DNA of 64,000 bases from Bacteroidaceae bacterium (GCA_017557635.1 JAFYYH010000021.1:1-64000), one strand, 5' to 3'. Counted from the first letter of the stretch, positions 18,596 to 26,952 are shown. The notes: a model not told the origin generated them from the letters alone. Numbers and translations are program-made.

Positions 18596-18627
18596 CAAAT
18601 GTACTCCAAAAAACCGAAAGTGAGCAA
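18596..18627 (-). promoter_or_regulatory. Promoter of ino1, with -33 box inside element E3
   Basis: Minus strand: -7 box TACATTTG (18596-18603), 21-base spacer, -33 TTG (18625-18627). The spacing fits Bacteroides promoters (19 to 21). The TTG lies in the outer arm of palindromic element E3 (CCCTAATTGCTCA), so the element appears to provide part of the promoter. Confidence 0.45.
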
Positions 18628-18722
18628 TTAGGGACGGTTCTTTTTTGCGCGTTTGATTTTTAGTTCATTTAATGAGGAAATTTTCCATGAACGCGCAAAA
18701 GAGAACCGTCCCTAATTGCTCA
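18621..18722. repeat. Palindromic element E3
   Basis: 102 bases. Arms begin TGAGCAATTAGGGACGG on each strand and continue GTTCTTTTTTGCGCG on the left and GGTTCTCTTTTGCGCG on the right (minus strand). The inner part has GTTCAT (18663) pairing with ATGAAC (18687) and GGAAA with TTTCC. The right-hand TGA (18720-18722, minus strand) is the BlaI stop codon; the left end borders the ino1 promoter. The arm sequence differs from E2 and E5 but matches within the element. Confidence 0.85.
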
Positions 18723-19082
18723 CCTCTTCAGCTCAGCCAGGAGTGATTCAAGTTCCTGAATATCGGACTCCGTGAGATCGTTGTCGCGGATGAATGTGTT
18801 GAGCAGGGATTTGGCCGATCCGCCGAACAGGTTGTCTTTCATATGCTTAAGTGACCACCTGTTGTACTCCGGCTTCTCTATAAGCGGGTAGAATATGAAC
18901 TTCTTGCCGTCACGCTTATGGGCCAGGAACCCCTTCTCCTCAAGAATCTTCATGAAGGTCTGAACCGTATTGTATGCAGGCTTGGGCTCCGGCAGGCGCT
19001 GCAGGACATCCTCCACGCAGCAGTTGCGCACCTCCCAGATGACATTCATCACCTCCTGTTCTCTTTCTGACAGTGCTTTCAT
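18720..19082 (-). CDS. BlaI/MecI/CopY family repressor
   Basis: About 120 residues from the ATG at 19082 with AAAGAG just upstream; the M56 gene stops 4 bases before. The winged helix spans LSEREQEVMNVIWEVRNCCVEDVLQRLPEPKPAYNTVQTFMKILEEKGFLAHKRDGKKF, where PAYNTVQTFMKILEEKG is the family DNA-recognition and dimer signature. The rest is the C-terminal dimerisation helix region. It should repress its own operon; cleavage by the partner protease lifts repression in known systems. The tandem dyads at 21275-21313 are its probable operator. Order is protease first, repressor second. Confidence 0.93.
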   Translation of the reverse strand: MKALSEREQEVMNVIWEVRNCCVEDVLQRLPEPKPAYNTVQTFMKILEEKGFLAHKRDGKKFIFYPLIEKPEYNRWSLKHMKDNLFGGSAKSLLNTFIRDNDLTESDIQELESLLAELKR

Positions 19083-19086
19083 CTCT

Positions 19087-21222
19087 TTATTCAATATGTT
19101 TGGGGCTCACGTACAGACGGCGGGTGAATGTGGTTACCCAACCCTCCATCTTTGTAAGCAGTTTATCCAGAAACTCTACCGGTACGGACTCATCATCCAT
19201 GGGCAGTTCAAGGAGAACTATTGCGCTGCGCTCATTGCCGTCAGGGCAGTTGGCCTTGAAGTAAGGAACCAGATCGTCAAATGCCAGAGGTGCCAGTTTT
19301 GAAGGATCATTACCCTTGCATACGCAGAGCTGTCCGTTTACGAATGCCATACGGAAGAACTCCTCCTTGTCCTTATTGTCGTTATACCATTTCATGTTCT
19401 TGACATGGCGCTTGCGACCGCTGTCATCACCATACTTTCCAAGGATAATGTAGTCAATTGAATCCCTGCGAGTCATGTTGGCAGGACCTTTGTTGGCCTC
19501 GGCACGGGTGTACTTCAAATCGGCCATCAATACTTCCATTTCTCTCCACATACGAATGGAACTGGTACGGTCAATATCAACACTGTACTTTACTTTGGAT
19601 CCTGCGCCGGGATAAAATTTCTCCAAATCGGCCTTGAGTTCCTTATAACTGCCAACTGTACGGGTCGCCTTTTTCTGAACCGGTTCGCCCACGGGAGATA
19701 CATTATAAGCCGTATACATCAGCTTATTGTCGGCATTCACCTGTATGGCAACGTACTTATCCTTATCGGTATTGACATTGTAGCCCCAGCTTTCAACACC
19801 TGCCGGTGGAGGCGGAACGGTACGTTTGAGTGAGAATACAACAATCTTATCGGAGGCATAGGTCTTGGACAGTATCTCCACTAACTGGGCACACTTCTCA
19901 ATCTGATCCTGAGTTTCAAAATGTACAAACACCATGTCTGGATTAGGATTCTTGAATGTATTCTCTTTCTTAATGCGTTCAAACTCTTTCTCAAAATTGG
20001 CAAGAGTTGCAGGATGGAAAGTCTTGTTGCCGTCAACAGAAATCCAAATGGAACCATCCTTTTCAACAATGACAAATATATCTGCCATATCGACCTTGTT
20101 GGGTCTGGGATATTTCTTCAGGAATGCATCGGCATCAAACGGTTCCTTTTGAGCCACAGACTGTGCAGTGGGCTGGACGGCAGGCGCCGGAGCTGATTCT
20201 ATGGCAGGCTCAGACTGAGCTACATCAGAATTACCCTGGGCGGCATCAGACTTGCAGGCCGATGACATCAGGATGAGAACTGCCACTGCGGGCAACAAAA
20301 GCAAAGCTCTAAAGCAAGCAAAGGGAGAAGATTGATTGCGTTTCATCATCGTTATACGTTTTTTGGTTGAACAATCGGCAAAATTGCTGGTCACATACCC
20401 TATCCTGCCGCTGAGTGCGGCCTGGACAAGGCAGAGCTGGTACTGGCGCTCGTTGCGTCCGTCGGCCAGCACGGCGGCATCGGCCTCATACTCGTGCACC
20501 TCCTGGAGGCTGCGCTTGAGGGCCCACACGGCGGGATTGAACCACTGCAGGGCGCAAACCATTTGGGCCAGCATCACATCGATCGAGTGACGGTGGTGTA
20601 TATGCGCCTGCTCATGCTCTATTATCATACGGGAGTTGTCCGATTCATAATCACTGCGGCTTATTATAATGGTCCTGCGCCAGCTGGTGGGCTGGAACTC
20701 ACCGTCGCAAACAAGCAGTTTGGAGCCGTCAGGAAGTTCACGTCCGCCAAGCCTGCAGAGCGTCTCGGCCCGGGTAATACCCACAAGAAGCCTGATCATA
20801 AAGAACACCACACCCATCAGATATAAATAGGTGATTATACTAACCCAATCCATCTGAGTCACCGTCTCCGCCACCTTCACACCCGCGATCAATTGGGGAC
20901 GGTTCTGTTTTGCACGTGAAACGGTTAACTCTTGGGCAGGCTCTTGCTCGTTCAAAACTGAACTAGCCACAATTGCATCATCCCAAACAACTGACTCCGC
21001 AATATAGACAGGTTCATCTTGGGGCTCCTGCTCTGCCTTGGTATTCAAGTCAAAGTGAACTCCCTGTATTTTTACAGCCGGAAGTATTGCAGAAAGTCCG
21101 ATTATGGAAAGCAGCATGATCCTGTTGAACCGATGCAAGGTAGTGCGGCTCATCGCCAACCGGTAAACCCCGTAAAGAAGGGCCAGGCACAATGAAGATA
21201 AAACAAGGTAAATCATAATCAT
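19087..21222 (-). CDS. BlaR1-like M56 sensor metalloprotease with large C-terminal extension
   Basis: About 711 residues from the ATG at 21222 (MIMIYLVLSS); a start at 21216 is also possible. The first 170 residues hold three hydrophobic segments, then IIEHEQAHIHHRHS gives the zinc motif HEQAH (about 203-207), with the third ligand region in EVHEYEADAAV. A further helix (LLLLPAVAVLILMSSACKS) precedes an extracytoplasmic tail of about 400 residues that includes an ExbD-like stretch (ADIFVIVEKDGSIWISV). The segment RAKQNRPQ (about 103-110) in the loop between helices is encoded by one arm of the GGGGACGG repeat. It senses an unknown signal and should trigger loss of BlaI. Confidence 0.85.
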   Translation of the reverse strand: MIMIYLVLSSLCLALLYGVYRLAMSRTTLHRFNRIMLLSIIGLSAILPAVKIQGVHFDLNTKAEQEPQDEPVYIAESVVWDDAIVASSVLNEQEPAQELTVSRAKQNRPQLIAGVKVAETVTQMDWVSIITYLYLMGVVFFMIRLLVGITRAETLCRLGGRELPDGSKLLVCDGEFQPTSWRRTIIISRSDYESDNSRMIIEHEQAHIHHRHSIDVMLAQMVCALQWFNPAVWALKRSLQEVHEYEADAAVLADGRNERQYQLCLVQAALSGRIGYVTSNFADCSTKKRITMMKRNQSSPFACFRALLLLPAVAVLILMSSACKSDAAQGNSDVAQSEPAIESAPAPAVQPTAQSVAQKEPFDADAFLKKYPRPNKVDMADIFVIVEKDGSIWISVDGNKTFHPATLANFEKEFERIKKENTFKNPNPDMVFVHFETQDQIEKCAQLVEILSKTYASDKIVVFSLKRTVPPPPAGVESWGYNVNTDKDKYVAIQVNADNKLMYTAYNVSPVGEPVQKKATRTVGSYKELKADLEKFYPGAGSKVKYSVDIDRTSSIRMWREMEVLMADLKYTRAEANKGPANMTRRDSIDYIILGKYGDDSGRKRHVKNMKWYNDNKDKEEFFRMAFVNGQLCVCKGNDPSKLAPLAFDDLVPYFKANCPDGNERSAIVLLELPMDDESVPVEFLDKLLTKMEGWVTTFTRRLYVSPKHIE
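20891..20917. repeat. Single arm of the GGGGACGG element inside the M56 gene
   Basis: AATTGGGGACGGTTCTGTTT followed by TGCACG is a clear copy of one arm of E2, E3, E5 and E7. No second arm is nearby. It reads in frame as RAKQNRPQ in the protease, without interrupting the gene, and lies in a poorly constrained extracytoplasmic loop. Confidence 0.75.
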
Positions 21223-21274
21223 TGGAGCAATTAGGTTAATCTCTGCGACAAAGAAAAACTCCAAAAATCTCAAA

Positions 21275-21313
21275 TCCTAACATTTTAGGAGAAAAAGTCC
21301 TAAAGTCTTAGGA
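21275..21313. promoter_or_regulatory. Tandem dyad operator for the BlaI-like repressor
   Basis: TCCTAACATTTTAGGA (21275-21290) and TCCTAAAGTCTTAGGA (21298-21313) are 16-base dyads with identical TCCTAA/TTAGGA halves. They start 23 bases apart, about two helical turns. A further half-site TTAGGA is at 21329-21334. They lie about 55 to 90 bases upstream of the M56 start, with a weak -7-like TTCTTTG downstream. This is the arrangement expected of a BlaI operator. Confidence 0.65.
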
Positions 21314-21362
21314 TTTTAACCTTTATTATTAGGACTTAGGCAGTTAGCTTAAAAAATGCGTG

Positions 21363-22568
21363 TCATTCCGGAGTCTTGAGTCTGATCTCAACTATTACCG
21401 GATTATCGTCCGGTTTCAGAGAGGGTATCTGATCCTGGGCGTATTTTGCCGGAACAGAAGTTACGATGGTGTTGGTTTCCCATTCAACGCAGTATATCTT
21501 ATACTGATACATATACGAAGCGTTATCGACCGGAACGATAACCGTCGATCCGAACGACGCGGCCGATGATGCCACATACCTGCCGTTCTCCTTTTCCCAG
21601 ATTCCGGTATAGAACAGTCCGGCATGCTGATACGTCACGAACACATAGTCTTTCGACTCAAACAGATCCCGGATGTAAAACATGGGAGCCTTCTGATCCC
21701 TTGAATCCAAACTCAGGTTACTTACGGTCGGCATAAGATTCTCAGGTATATCCAATATTATAGCCGGGGTAAATGACCTGTCATTATTGACCTCAAAGAC
21801 GGTATCACTCTCCAGACTGCGGCAAAGGATTCTCCTGTCACTCTTATAGACCTGGTTAGATGTCAGAACAGTCAATTCGGTCTTCCCCTCTATCAGTCTT
21901 CGCAATGCCCTGTATGAGAAGACGGTGTCCGATACGTTGAAATCAGAATCAAGGAAATAATACAACGGATGCCACCCCTTCTCGCTATTGTTCCTTTGGG
22001 CCATACTGTTATCCGGCGAGATAAGGTCGCCGTTTCCAAGAACTGCTGTCATGTTGGATAAGTCCAGCGACACATCCGCCCTAATGACACTCTTTTTATG
22101 TGTGGTCAAATCAAGCATGATGACTTTTCCCGAACCGAAATACAACAACCTCTTATTGATAAAATCATGAACGGGCAGACAGCTCATAGGCAGTTCAGAC
22201 GGTCCGTTACCTATAATCAGGGAGTCCTCAATATAACTGCCGTCAGGTCCGAACACCTTGACACCCCTAAAGTACACCTCTCTGTCCTCAACGACATAAT
22301 TACCGCCAATCTTATAGATATTGCCGCCGCCAATCAGACTCTTCTCATTAGTCTCAAGAGGAATATACTTTATATCCTCAATGAGATTTTCCCTTGTGAT
22401 TACATTATATAGAGGTCTGGTCCTGTCATCAATATGAATCGTAACAAGACTCCGGGCCGAATCCTCATCGGCCGTTTCCGATACCTGCTTGGTTTTACTT
22501 GCATTATTCCTGCACGACAGGACCAAAAGAGCACAAACTGCTGAAAAAAGGACAATTACACGTTTCAT
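21363..22568 (-). CDS. 6-bladed beta-propeller lipoprotein
   Basis: About 401 residues from the ATG at 22568; the longer frame upstream begins in the promoter. The lipobox is LLVLSC (cysteine near residue 18), so the protein should be lipid-anchored at the outer membrane. The central part has repeated strand patterns (KVFGPDGSYIEDSLIIGNGPSELP, HKKSVIRADVSLDL) of the 6-bladed propeller family common in Bacteroidetes. Its function is unknown. It is followed by the BlaI operator region, not by an obvious partner gene. Confidence 0.7.
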   Translation of the reverse strand: MKRVIVLFSAVCALLVLSCRNNASKTKQVSETADEDSARSLVTIHIDDRTRPLYNVITRENLIEDIKYIPLETNEKSLIGGGNIYKIGGNYVVEDREVYFRGVKVFGPDGSYIEDSLIIGNGPSELPMSCLPVHDFINKRLLYFGSGKVIMLDLTTHKKSVIRADVSLDLSNMTAVLGNGDLISPDNSMAQRNNSEKGWHPLYYFLDSDFNVSDTVFSYRALRRLIEGKTELTVLTSNQVYKSDRRILCRSLESDTVFEVNNDRSFTPAIILDIPENLMPTVSNLSLDSRDQKAPMFYIRDLFESKDYVFVTYQHAGLFYTGIWEKENGRYVASSAASFGSTVIVPVDNASYMYQYKIYCVEWETNTIVTSVPAKYAQDQIPSLKPDDNPVIVEIRLKTPE

Positions 22569-22598
22569 AAGCAAAAAGGATGAGGTTACTCTTGTCAG

Positions 22599-22629
22599 CA
22601 AATATAAGCTAATCCACCTGATCCGACAA
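22599..22629 (-). promoter_or_regulatory. Promoter of the propeller lipoprotein gene
   Basis: Minus strand: -7 TATATTTG (22599-22606), 20-base spacer, -33 TTG (22627-22629). Both boxes and the spacing match Bacteroides promoters. The transcript would have a 5' leader of about 25 bases. Confidence 0.55.
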
Positions 22630-22722
22630 TAAAAAAAAGGCCAAAACAACTGACCTCATTGATAAAAGCTGTTTCTTTGTAAAAGTATGGATAAACTGAT
22701 TGTTTATTAGTATGAAAGGATT

Positions 22723-23157
22723 ATGAAAGCAGTTAAGAACGGATGGATTGTTCCGGCAATCGTTATCATAGTGAACGTGTGTGCTATCTGGATCAGTTGG
22801 AAATCACTGCCTGAGACACTTCCGGCACATTTTGACCCGCAGGGAAACGCCAGCGGCTCAATGGCCCGCAACACCCTGATATACTTTCCCGTAATAAGCT
22901 TTTTGAGCACACTTGCGGCATACGGCATCGCCACGTTTGCCAGAAATCTGTTCTTAAAGCCCGATGACAGCGGACTGCGCCTGCTTGGACTTCATTGTCT
23001 TACATCGGCCATAACCCTAACCATCCTCTCCTCATCACTGGTAACCCTTACGTTCGGCACCAAACCCATCTTCATGTTTGCCGAACCCGTAATCATGGTA
23101 TTAGGCCTGGCAGCCTTTATAATCTGCCTTCTCAAATCCCGCAACAAAGCAAAATAA
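22723..23157 (+). CDS. DUF1648 membrane protein
   Basis: 144 residues with about four hydrophobic segments. The motif SLPETLPAHFDPQGNASGSMAR after the first helix is the hallmark of DUF1648, which also forms the front of SdpI-type immunity proteins. No role is known for the stand-alone form. It is divergent from the propeller lipoprotein gene and followed 22 bases later by another small membrane protein gene, so the two may be co-transcribed. Confidence 0.8.
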   Translation: MKAVKNGWIVPAIVIIVNVCAIWISWKSLPETLPAHFDPQGNASGSMARNTLIYFPVISFLSTLAAYGIATFARNLFLKPDDSGLRLLGLHCLTSAITLTILSSSLVTLTFGTKPIFMFAEPVIMVLGLAAFIICLLKSRNKAK

Positions 23158-23179
23158 TCCTTGACAATACAGTAGCGTT

Positions 23180-23488
23180 ATGGCTGAATTAATAGTTTCA
23201 ATAGTCCTTGCAACCTTCAACCTAGTTTTGGGAATATTCGTTCTGATGGGTAAATGCGACAACTTTATCCTGGGTGGTTTCAGCTTTCCTACAAGCAAAG
23301 ATGCCGAGAAATTTGACATCAGACGCCTGAGAATTCTTATCGGCATATTCCTGTTAATTATGGCACCGTTGTTCTTAAGTCTTAACATCGAAGGATCCAA
23401 ATGGCCGGGACACTACTTCTCAGTCACCATCTTTTCTATCCTCATCATCTATTACATTCTGGTCTACACCTGGGCCAAGAAAAGATGA
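23180..23488 (+). CDS. Small membrane protein, DUF3784-like
   Basis: 102 residues with an N-terminal helix (LIVSIVLATFNLVLGIFVLMGK), a central soluble segment (SKDAEKFDIRRLRILIG) and two further helices. Length, layout and the KDAEKFDIRRLR segment resemble DUF3784 proteins, though I am not certain. It follows the DUF1648 gene in the same direction. Its TGA stop is the first three bases of element E5. Confidence 0.6.
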   Translation: MAELIVSIVLATFNLVLGIFVLMGKCDNFILGGFSFPTSKDAEKFDIRRLRILIGIFLLIMAPLFLSLNIEGSKWPGHYFSVTIFSILIIYYILVYTWAKKR

Positions 23489-23603
23489 CAAAGGGGACGG
23501 TTCCGTTTGGCACGTCTTCAAAGCGCAAAAATCCCATCTGAGCATACTGTAGCGCAGATGGGATTCTTTTTTAGCGTGCCAAACGGAACCGTCCCCTTTG
23601 TCA
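23486..23603. repeat. Palindromic element E5
   Basis: 118 bases. Both arms start TGACAAAGGGGACGG, then GTTCCGTTTGGCACG on the left and the exact complement on the right. The inner hairpin ATCCCATCTG (23531-23540) with CAGATGGGAT (23555-23564) is followed by CTTTTTTAG and preceded by A-runs, making a bidirectional terminator. The two end TGA trinucleotides are the stop codons of the convergent genes at 23180 and 23601. Confidence 0.88.
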
Positions 23604-24092
23604 CTTCACCTGGATGATGACCACGCCGCCGGCGCCTTCCTCGCCGAAAACGGTCTCGGCGGCCTTACCCTTCAGGACCGAGATGGACTTGACGTTTGAC
23701 TGCTTGATGCCGTTCACCTTCTCCTTTTCCACCTTTTCATCGTTAACAATCCAGAGTACCTTATCCATTTCATCGGGTGTTATTCCCGAGATAGAGACTT
23801 TATCATCCGAATTGGAATCTACGGATATGGATACGCTATTGGTCGTTATGGAAGAGGATGTTGTCTTATGTGCCTTTGAAGTAGTGATGGTGTGCTTGCG
23901 CACCACCTTACCCTTCTCTTTTGAAACGCTAATGTCATAGTCGGCTATTGACAAACCCACAAGCTGCGAGCCGTCAAAGTTGGAGACCGCCTTTCCGTCA
24001 ATAGTGTATTGATTGATTGTGTCGGCCTGGGCCGATATTTCTCCGATATTGGGAGTAGTAGCGAAAATCGCTGATAGTAATAATGTAAGCAT
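23601..24092 (-). CDS. Secreted protein with a TonB-receptor plug-like end
   Basis: 163 residues with a signal peptide (MLTLLLSAIFATTPNIGEISAQA). The last 60 residues (WIVNDEKVEKEKVNGIKQSNVKSISVLKGKAAETVFGEEGAGGVVIIQVK) copy the pattern of the SusC plug domain (ILVDG ... IESIEVLKDASA ... GANGVILI). The middle is serine-rich. It is too short to be a receptor. It follows an anti-sigma and ECF sigma pair by 15 bases in the same direction and may interact with a receptor or the anti-sigma protein; this is inference. Confidence 0.65.
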   Translation of the reverse strand: MLTLLLSAIFATTPNIGEISAQADTINQYTIDGKAVSNFDGSQLVGLSIADYDISVSKEKGKVVRKHTITTSKAHKTTSSSITTNSVSISVDSNSDDKVSISGITPDEMDKVLWIVNDEKVEKEKVNGIKQSNVKSISVLKGKAAETVFGEEGAGGVVIIQVK

Positions 24093-24107
24093 GATTCTAG
24101 GTTGTTT

Positions 24108-24590
24108 TTAATTGTTACGTGCAAGTATCCTGGTGGAGCCGTCCTTCCAGCTGCGGACCATGACGAAGGTGCTCGAGCTTCCGTCCTTCATCGTTGCTGT
24201 CAGTATCACCCTGGTACCTTTGGGCTCTGCAACAACCGATTCCACATTCTGGCTGTCCAGTTGCATCAGTATATTTATGTTCTCTGCTATCTCAACCATA
24301 GTAAATTCCCTCACCAGAAGAGGCCTGACCCACATTATCAAAAGTGCGATGCAAGCGGCCACAGCAGTAAATGTAAGACTGAACTGCCTGATCCGGCTCT
24401 TTCTTTCGGGGTCCGATAAGATATCGGCCTTGGGGTAATCCATAAGGATCAGGCGGGCCACATCGGCCTCATCGGCCCCGACCTTATGGGTGCGGTAGTA
24501 TTCGGCCAGCATTATCTCCTCCTGGACGGTGGTATCGGCCTCCAGGTATCTGGCTATGAGTTTCTGTCTGTATTTCCTGTCCTTTATCAT
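24108..24590 (-). CDS. Single-pass membrane protein, probable anti-sigma factor
   Basis: 160 residues: a cytoplasmic N-terminus of about 80 residues (KYRQKLIARYLEADTTVQEEIMLAEYY), one membrane helix (LTFTAVAACIALLIMWVRPLL) and a short periplasmic tail. It overlaps the ECF sigma gene by 4 bases, the classical position of an anti-sigma factor. No zinc-binding motif is seen. The name rests on position and topology. Confidence 0.6.
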   Translation of the reverse strand: MIKDRKYRQKLIARYLEADTTVQEEIMLAEYYRTHKVGADEADVARLILMDYPKADILSDPERKSRIRQFSLTFTAVAACIALLIMWVRPLLVREFTMVEIAENINILMQLDSQNVESVVAEPKGTRVILTATMKDGSSSTFVMVRSWKDGSTRILARNN

Positions 24591-25087
24591 ATCGGTTTGC
24601 GTATTTGCTCCAGCAACTGCTTGCGTGCTGCTGATAAGGTTGATTTTATGCTAGTCTTGGGCTTTCCGGTCATCTTGGCTATGTCATCCAGTGAAAGTCC
24701 CATCTCATTTCTGAGTTCCAGATAGTTGCGCTGGGTATCGGACAGCGATTTGTAGAGTTCTTCACGAATGGTGCGGCGGTCCTGCTCATCGGTCAGTTCC
24801 GTGGCCGATGCCCCTCCCTCTATGTCAATGTCCGATACGGAGACGGAGTCTGCCTTCTGACGTCGCACGCTGGCGGCAGCAAGGTTCCTGGTGATCTTTA
24901 CGGCAATGGCCTCATTGTCCCTGACAGGATAGCCGCCCGTAATAAGACGCCATAGCGTGAGCAGAGCATCCTGGACAATGTCCTCAGGATCATCCTTCAT
25001 ATCGGCACTGGCCTTGTAACGCCAGGCCAACGCCAGAAGCTTGCTCCTGACCGATACTGCAAATGTGTCGAATTCGTGCCTCGTCAT
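24587..25087 (-). CDS. ECF-type RNA polymerase sigma factor
   Basis: About 166 residues from the ATG at 25087 (MTRHEFDTFAVSVR). Region 2 is LALAWRYKASADMKDDPEDIVQDALLTLWRL (with DPEDIVQDALL as the core contact) and region 4 is SDTQRNYLELRNEMGLSLDDIAKMTGKPKTSIKSTLSAARKQL, a helix-turn-helix. It should direct transcription of a small regulon, perhaps including its own operon, under control of the overlapping anti-sigma gene. Confidence 0.92.
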   Translation of the reverse strand: MTRHEFDTFAVSVRSKLLALAWRYKASADMKDDPEDIVQDALLTLWRLITGGYPVRDNEAIAVKITRNLAAASVRRQKADSVSVSDIDIEGGASATELTDEQDRRTIREELYKSLSDTQRNYLELRNEMGLSLDDIAKMTGKPKTSIKSTLSAARKQLLEQIRKPI

Positions 25088-25146
25088 TTTTTTACATCCT
25101 CTGTATATAGGTTGCAAAAAAGGGCCAAAAGTAAAAGCGAAAAAAA

Positions 25147-25174
25147 CACAAAGGGGATAGTCCCTACTGTGTCA
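25147..25174. repeat. Short palindrome E6, related to E1
   Basis: On the minus strand TGACACAGTAGGG and CCCTTTGTG flank ACTATC, close to E1 (1654-1684). The GH97 gene ends inside it: the frame reads ACA GTG ACA CAG TAG, so the stop TAG and the last residues TVTQ come from the palindrome. Confidence 0.6.
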
Positions 25175-26933
25175 CTGTTGCAACGAAACCTCCGCGGGCG
25201 GGAAGAGTGAGTTTGCCGGCCGATATATCCTGACCTATGTTGAAGCCCTTGCCCGGCTCGCCGCCATTATCGGTAATGAGAGTCTTGAGAACTACTGACC
25301 CACCTATTCTGGAATAATCAGGCTCAACCTCCAGTTCATCGGCCGTTCCGTTTATTCCCGCGATATACCATGTATCACCACTGCGGCGCGCAATGACTGC
25401 AAACTGTCCCGGGTAGCCGGCAAGCAGGCGTGTATCATCCCAGGCCGACGGCAGACCGCTCAGCAGTTCCCTTACAGGCTCCGGCAGGCTCAGATAAGCC
25501 TCGGGACGGTCAGCCATATGCTGTAGACCCGACTCAAACAGGATGGGCAGCGCCAGCTCATGACAATCGGTCGTAATATGCGGATTCTGGCTGTCAGTAA
25601 AAGTACAAGGCGTATAATCCATCGGGCCGATGACATTGCGCGTGAACGGCAGGGTCGCATTATGTGATGCAGCGGCATTCGTCATGCGGCGGTTGTTGTT
25701 ATACCACTCGGCGCCGTAGACTGATTCCATTGACATCAGGTTGGGCCAGGTACGGCTCCATCCGCGCGGAATAGTACATCCGTGGAAATCAACCAGCAGA
25801 TGATGACGGGCGGCATCCTCCAGAATATCCAAATAGTAGTCAACCATCTCGTGGCCGTCGGGCAGGAAGAAATCCACCTTGATTCCGGTAACGCCCATCT
25901 GCTCCAGGCGCGTCATCTCCTGCTCACGAGCCTCTTTTGTACGCAGACGGTCCTGCGGTCCGGGAGCACCGGGGCCTATCCACGATGTGCCGGAGTTGTA
26001 CCAAAGGTTGGCCTTGACGCCTTTCTCGCGTGCGTACGCGAGCGCATCCTCTATATTACCTCCGTTAGCCATCTCATCCCACTCCCAGTCAATCAGAGTG
26101 TAGGGCCAGCCCATGTCATGCGCCAGGTCAACGTACTCCTTGACCTTCTGGAAATCCTTTGAGCTGTGGTTGTATGCCCAGTAAATCCAAGACGAAACAC
26201 CGGGTTGGATCCATGATGTATCGGTCACAGTGCCGTTTCCGGCCACATCGGTCACAAGCGTCGATTCGACGATATCGGCCAGATCGCCCATAATTATAAC
26301 TCTCCACGGGTGCGCAAGACCCTCATCTGAGTCAGTATAAGTTACGGTGTAGTTATCGCCGTCACATGTCAGATACGAGCAACTGTTTCCGTGGGATATT
26401 CCCGACTCGGTAATGAGCCCGAACAACCCTCCGCCATATTCAATAAGGGCAGGATAATTGAACTTGCCTCTTACGGCCGATGTGCTCTCCTGGTAGAATC
26501 CCTCATAATCAGTCTTCTGTCGCTGCAGCCAGCGCTTGGTTCCATCGGGAATAACGAATGACACGTTCTCTTCGCCACCGTTGAACCTGAACGCAACACC
26601 GTCATTTGATACTCTGACAAGCAGATTGCGTCCGTCCGATTCGGTGCGTGTCATTGCCCTGTAAACATATGAACATTCCCTGCGCTTGCCGGAAAGCATC
26701 CGGTAATTCTCCTCAACTGTCTCCACTATGTGCGATGTTTCGCTCCAGTTGCATTCTCCCAGTCTGACAGTCTGGACTACCTTTTTTTTATACTTTACGG
26801 TCAATGTGCTGTCATCAACAGTTACGCAGATATTCTTATCGGGCGAATAGACTTTTGGCTTTTTAGGAACAAAATACCATGTCAGGGCTGCAATTACCAA
26901 TACTGCAATTAAAAGGACTTCAGACTTTTTCAT
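25164..26933 (-). CDS. GH97 family glycoside hydrolase
   Basis: About 589 residues from the ATG at 26933. The N-terminus has a hydrophobic helix (VLLIAVLVIAALTWYFVP) and may stay anchored. The GH97 N-terminal super-sandwich is followed by the barrel with GVTGIKVDFFLPDGHEMVDYYLDILE, LLVDFHGCTIPRGWSRTWPNLMSMESVYGAEWY and AASHNATLPFTRNVIGPMDYTP. GH97 includes inverting alpha-glucosidases (SusB type) and retaining alpha-galactosidases. The aspartate in KVDFF fits the retaining type, but I cannot settle the substrate. It stands alone, divergent from a tonB gene. Confidence 0.88.
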   Translation of the reverse strand: MKKSEVLLIAVLVIAALTWYFVPKKPKVYSPDKNICVTVDDSTLTVKYKKKVVQTVRLGECNWSETSHIVETVEENYRMLSGKRRECSYVYRAMTRTESDGRNLLVRVSNDGVAFRFNGGEENVSFVIPDGTKRWLQRQKTDYEGFYQESTSAVRGKFNYPALIEYGGGLFGLITESGISHGNSCSYLTCDGDNYTVTYTDSDEGLAHPWRVIIMGDLADIVESTLVTDVAGNGTVTDTSWIQPGVSSWIYWAYNHSSKDFQKVKEYVDLAHDMGWPYTLIDWEWDEMANGGNIEDALAYAREKGVKANLWYNSGTSWIGPGAPGPQDRLRTKEAREQEMTRLEQMGVTGIKVDFFLPDGHEMVDYYLDILEDAARHHLLVDFHGCTIPRGWSRTWPNLMSMESVYGAEWYNNNRRMTNAAASHNATLPFTRNVIGPMDYTPCTFTDSQNPHITTDCHELALPILFESGLQHMADRPEAYLSLPEPVRELLSGLPSAWDDTRLLAGYPGQFAVIARRSGDTWYIAGINGTADELEVEPDYSRIGGSVVLKTLITDNGGEPGKGFNIGQDISAGKLTLPARGGFVATVTQ

Positions 26934-26952
26934 AAGCACAATCATTATATGG

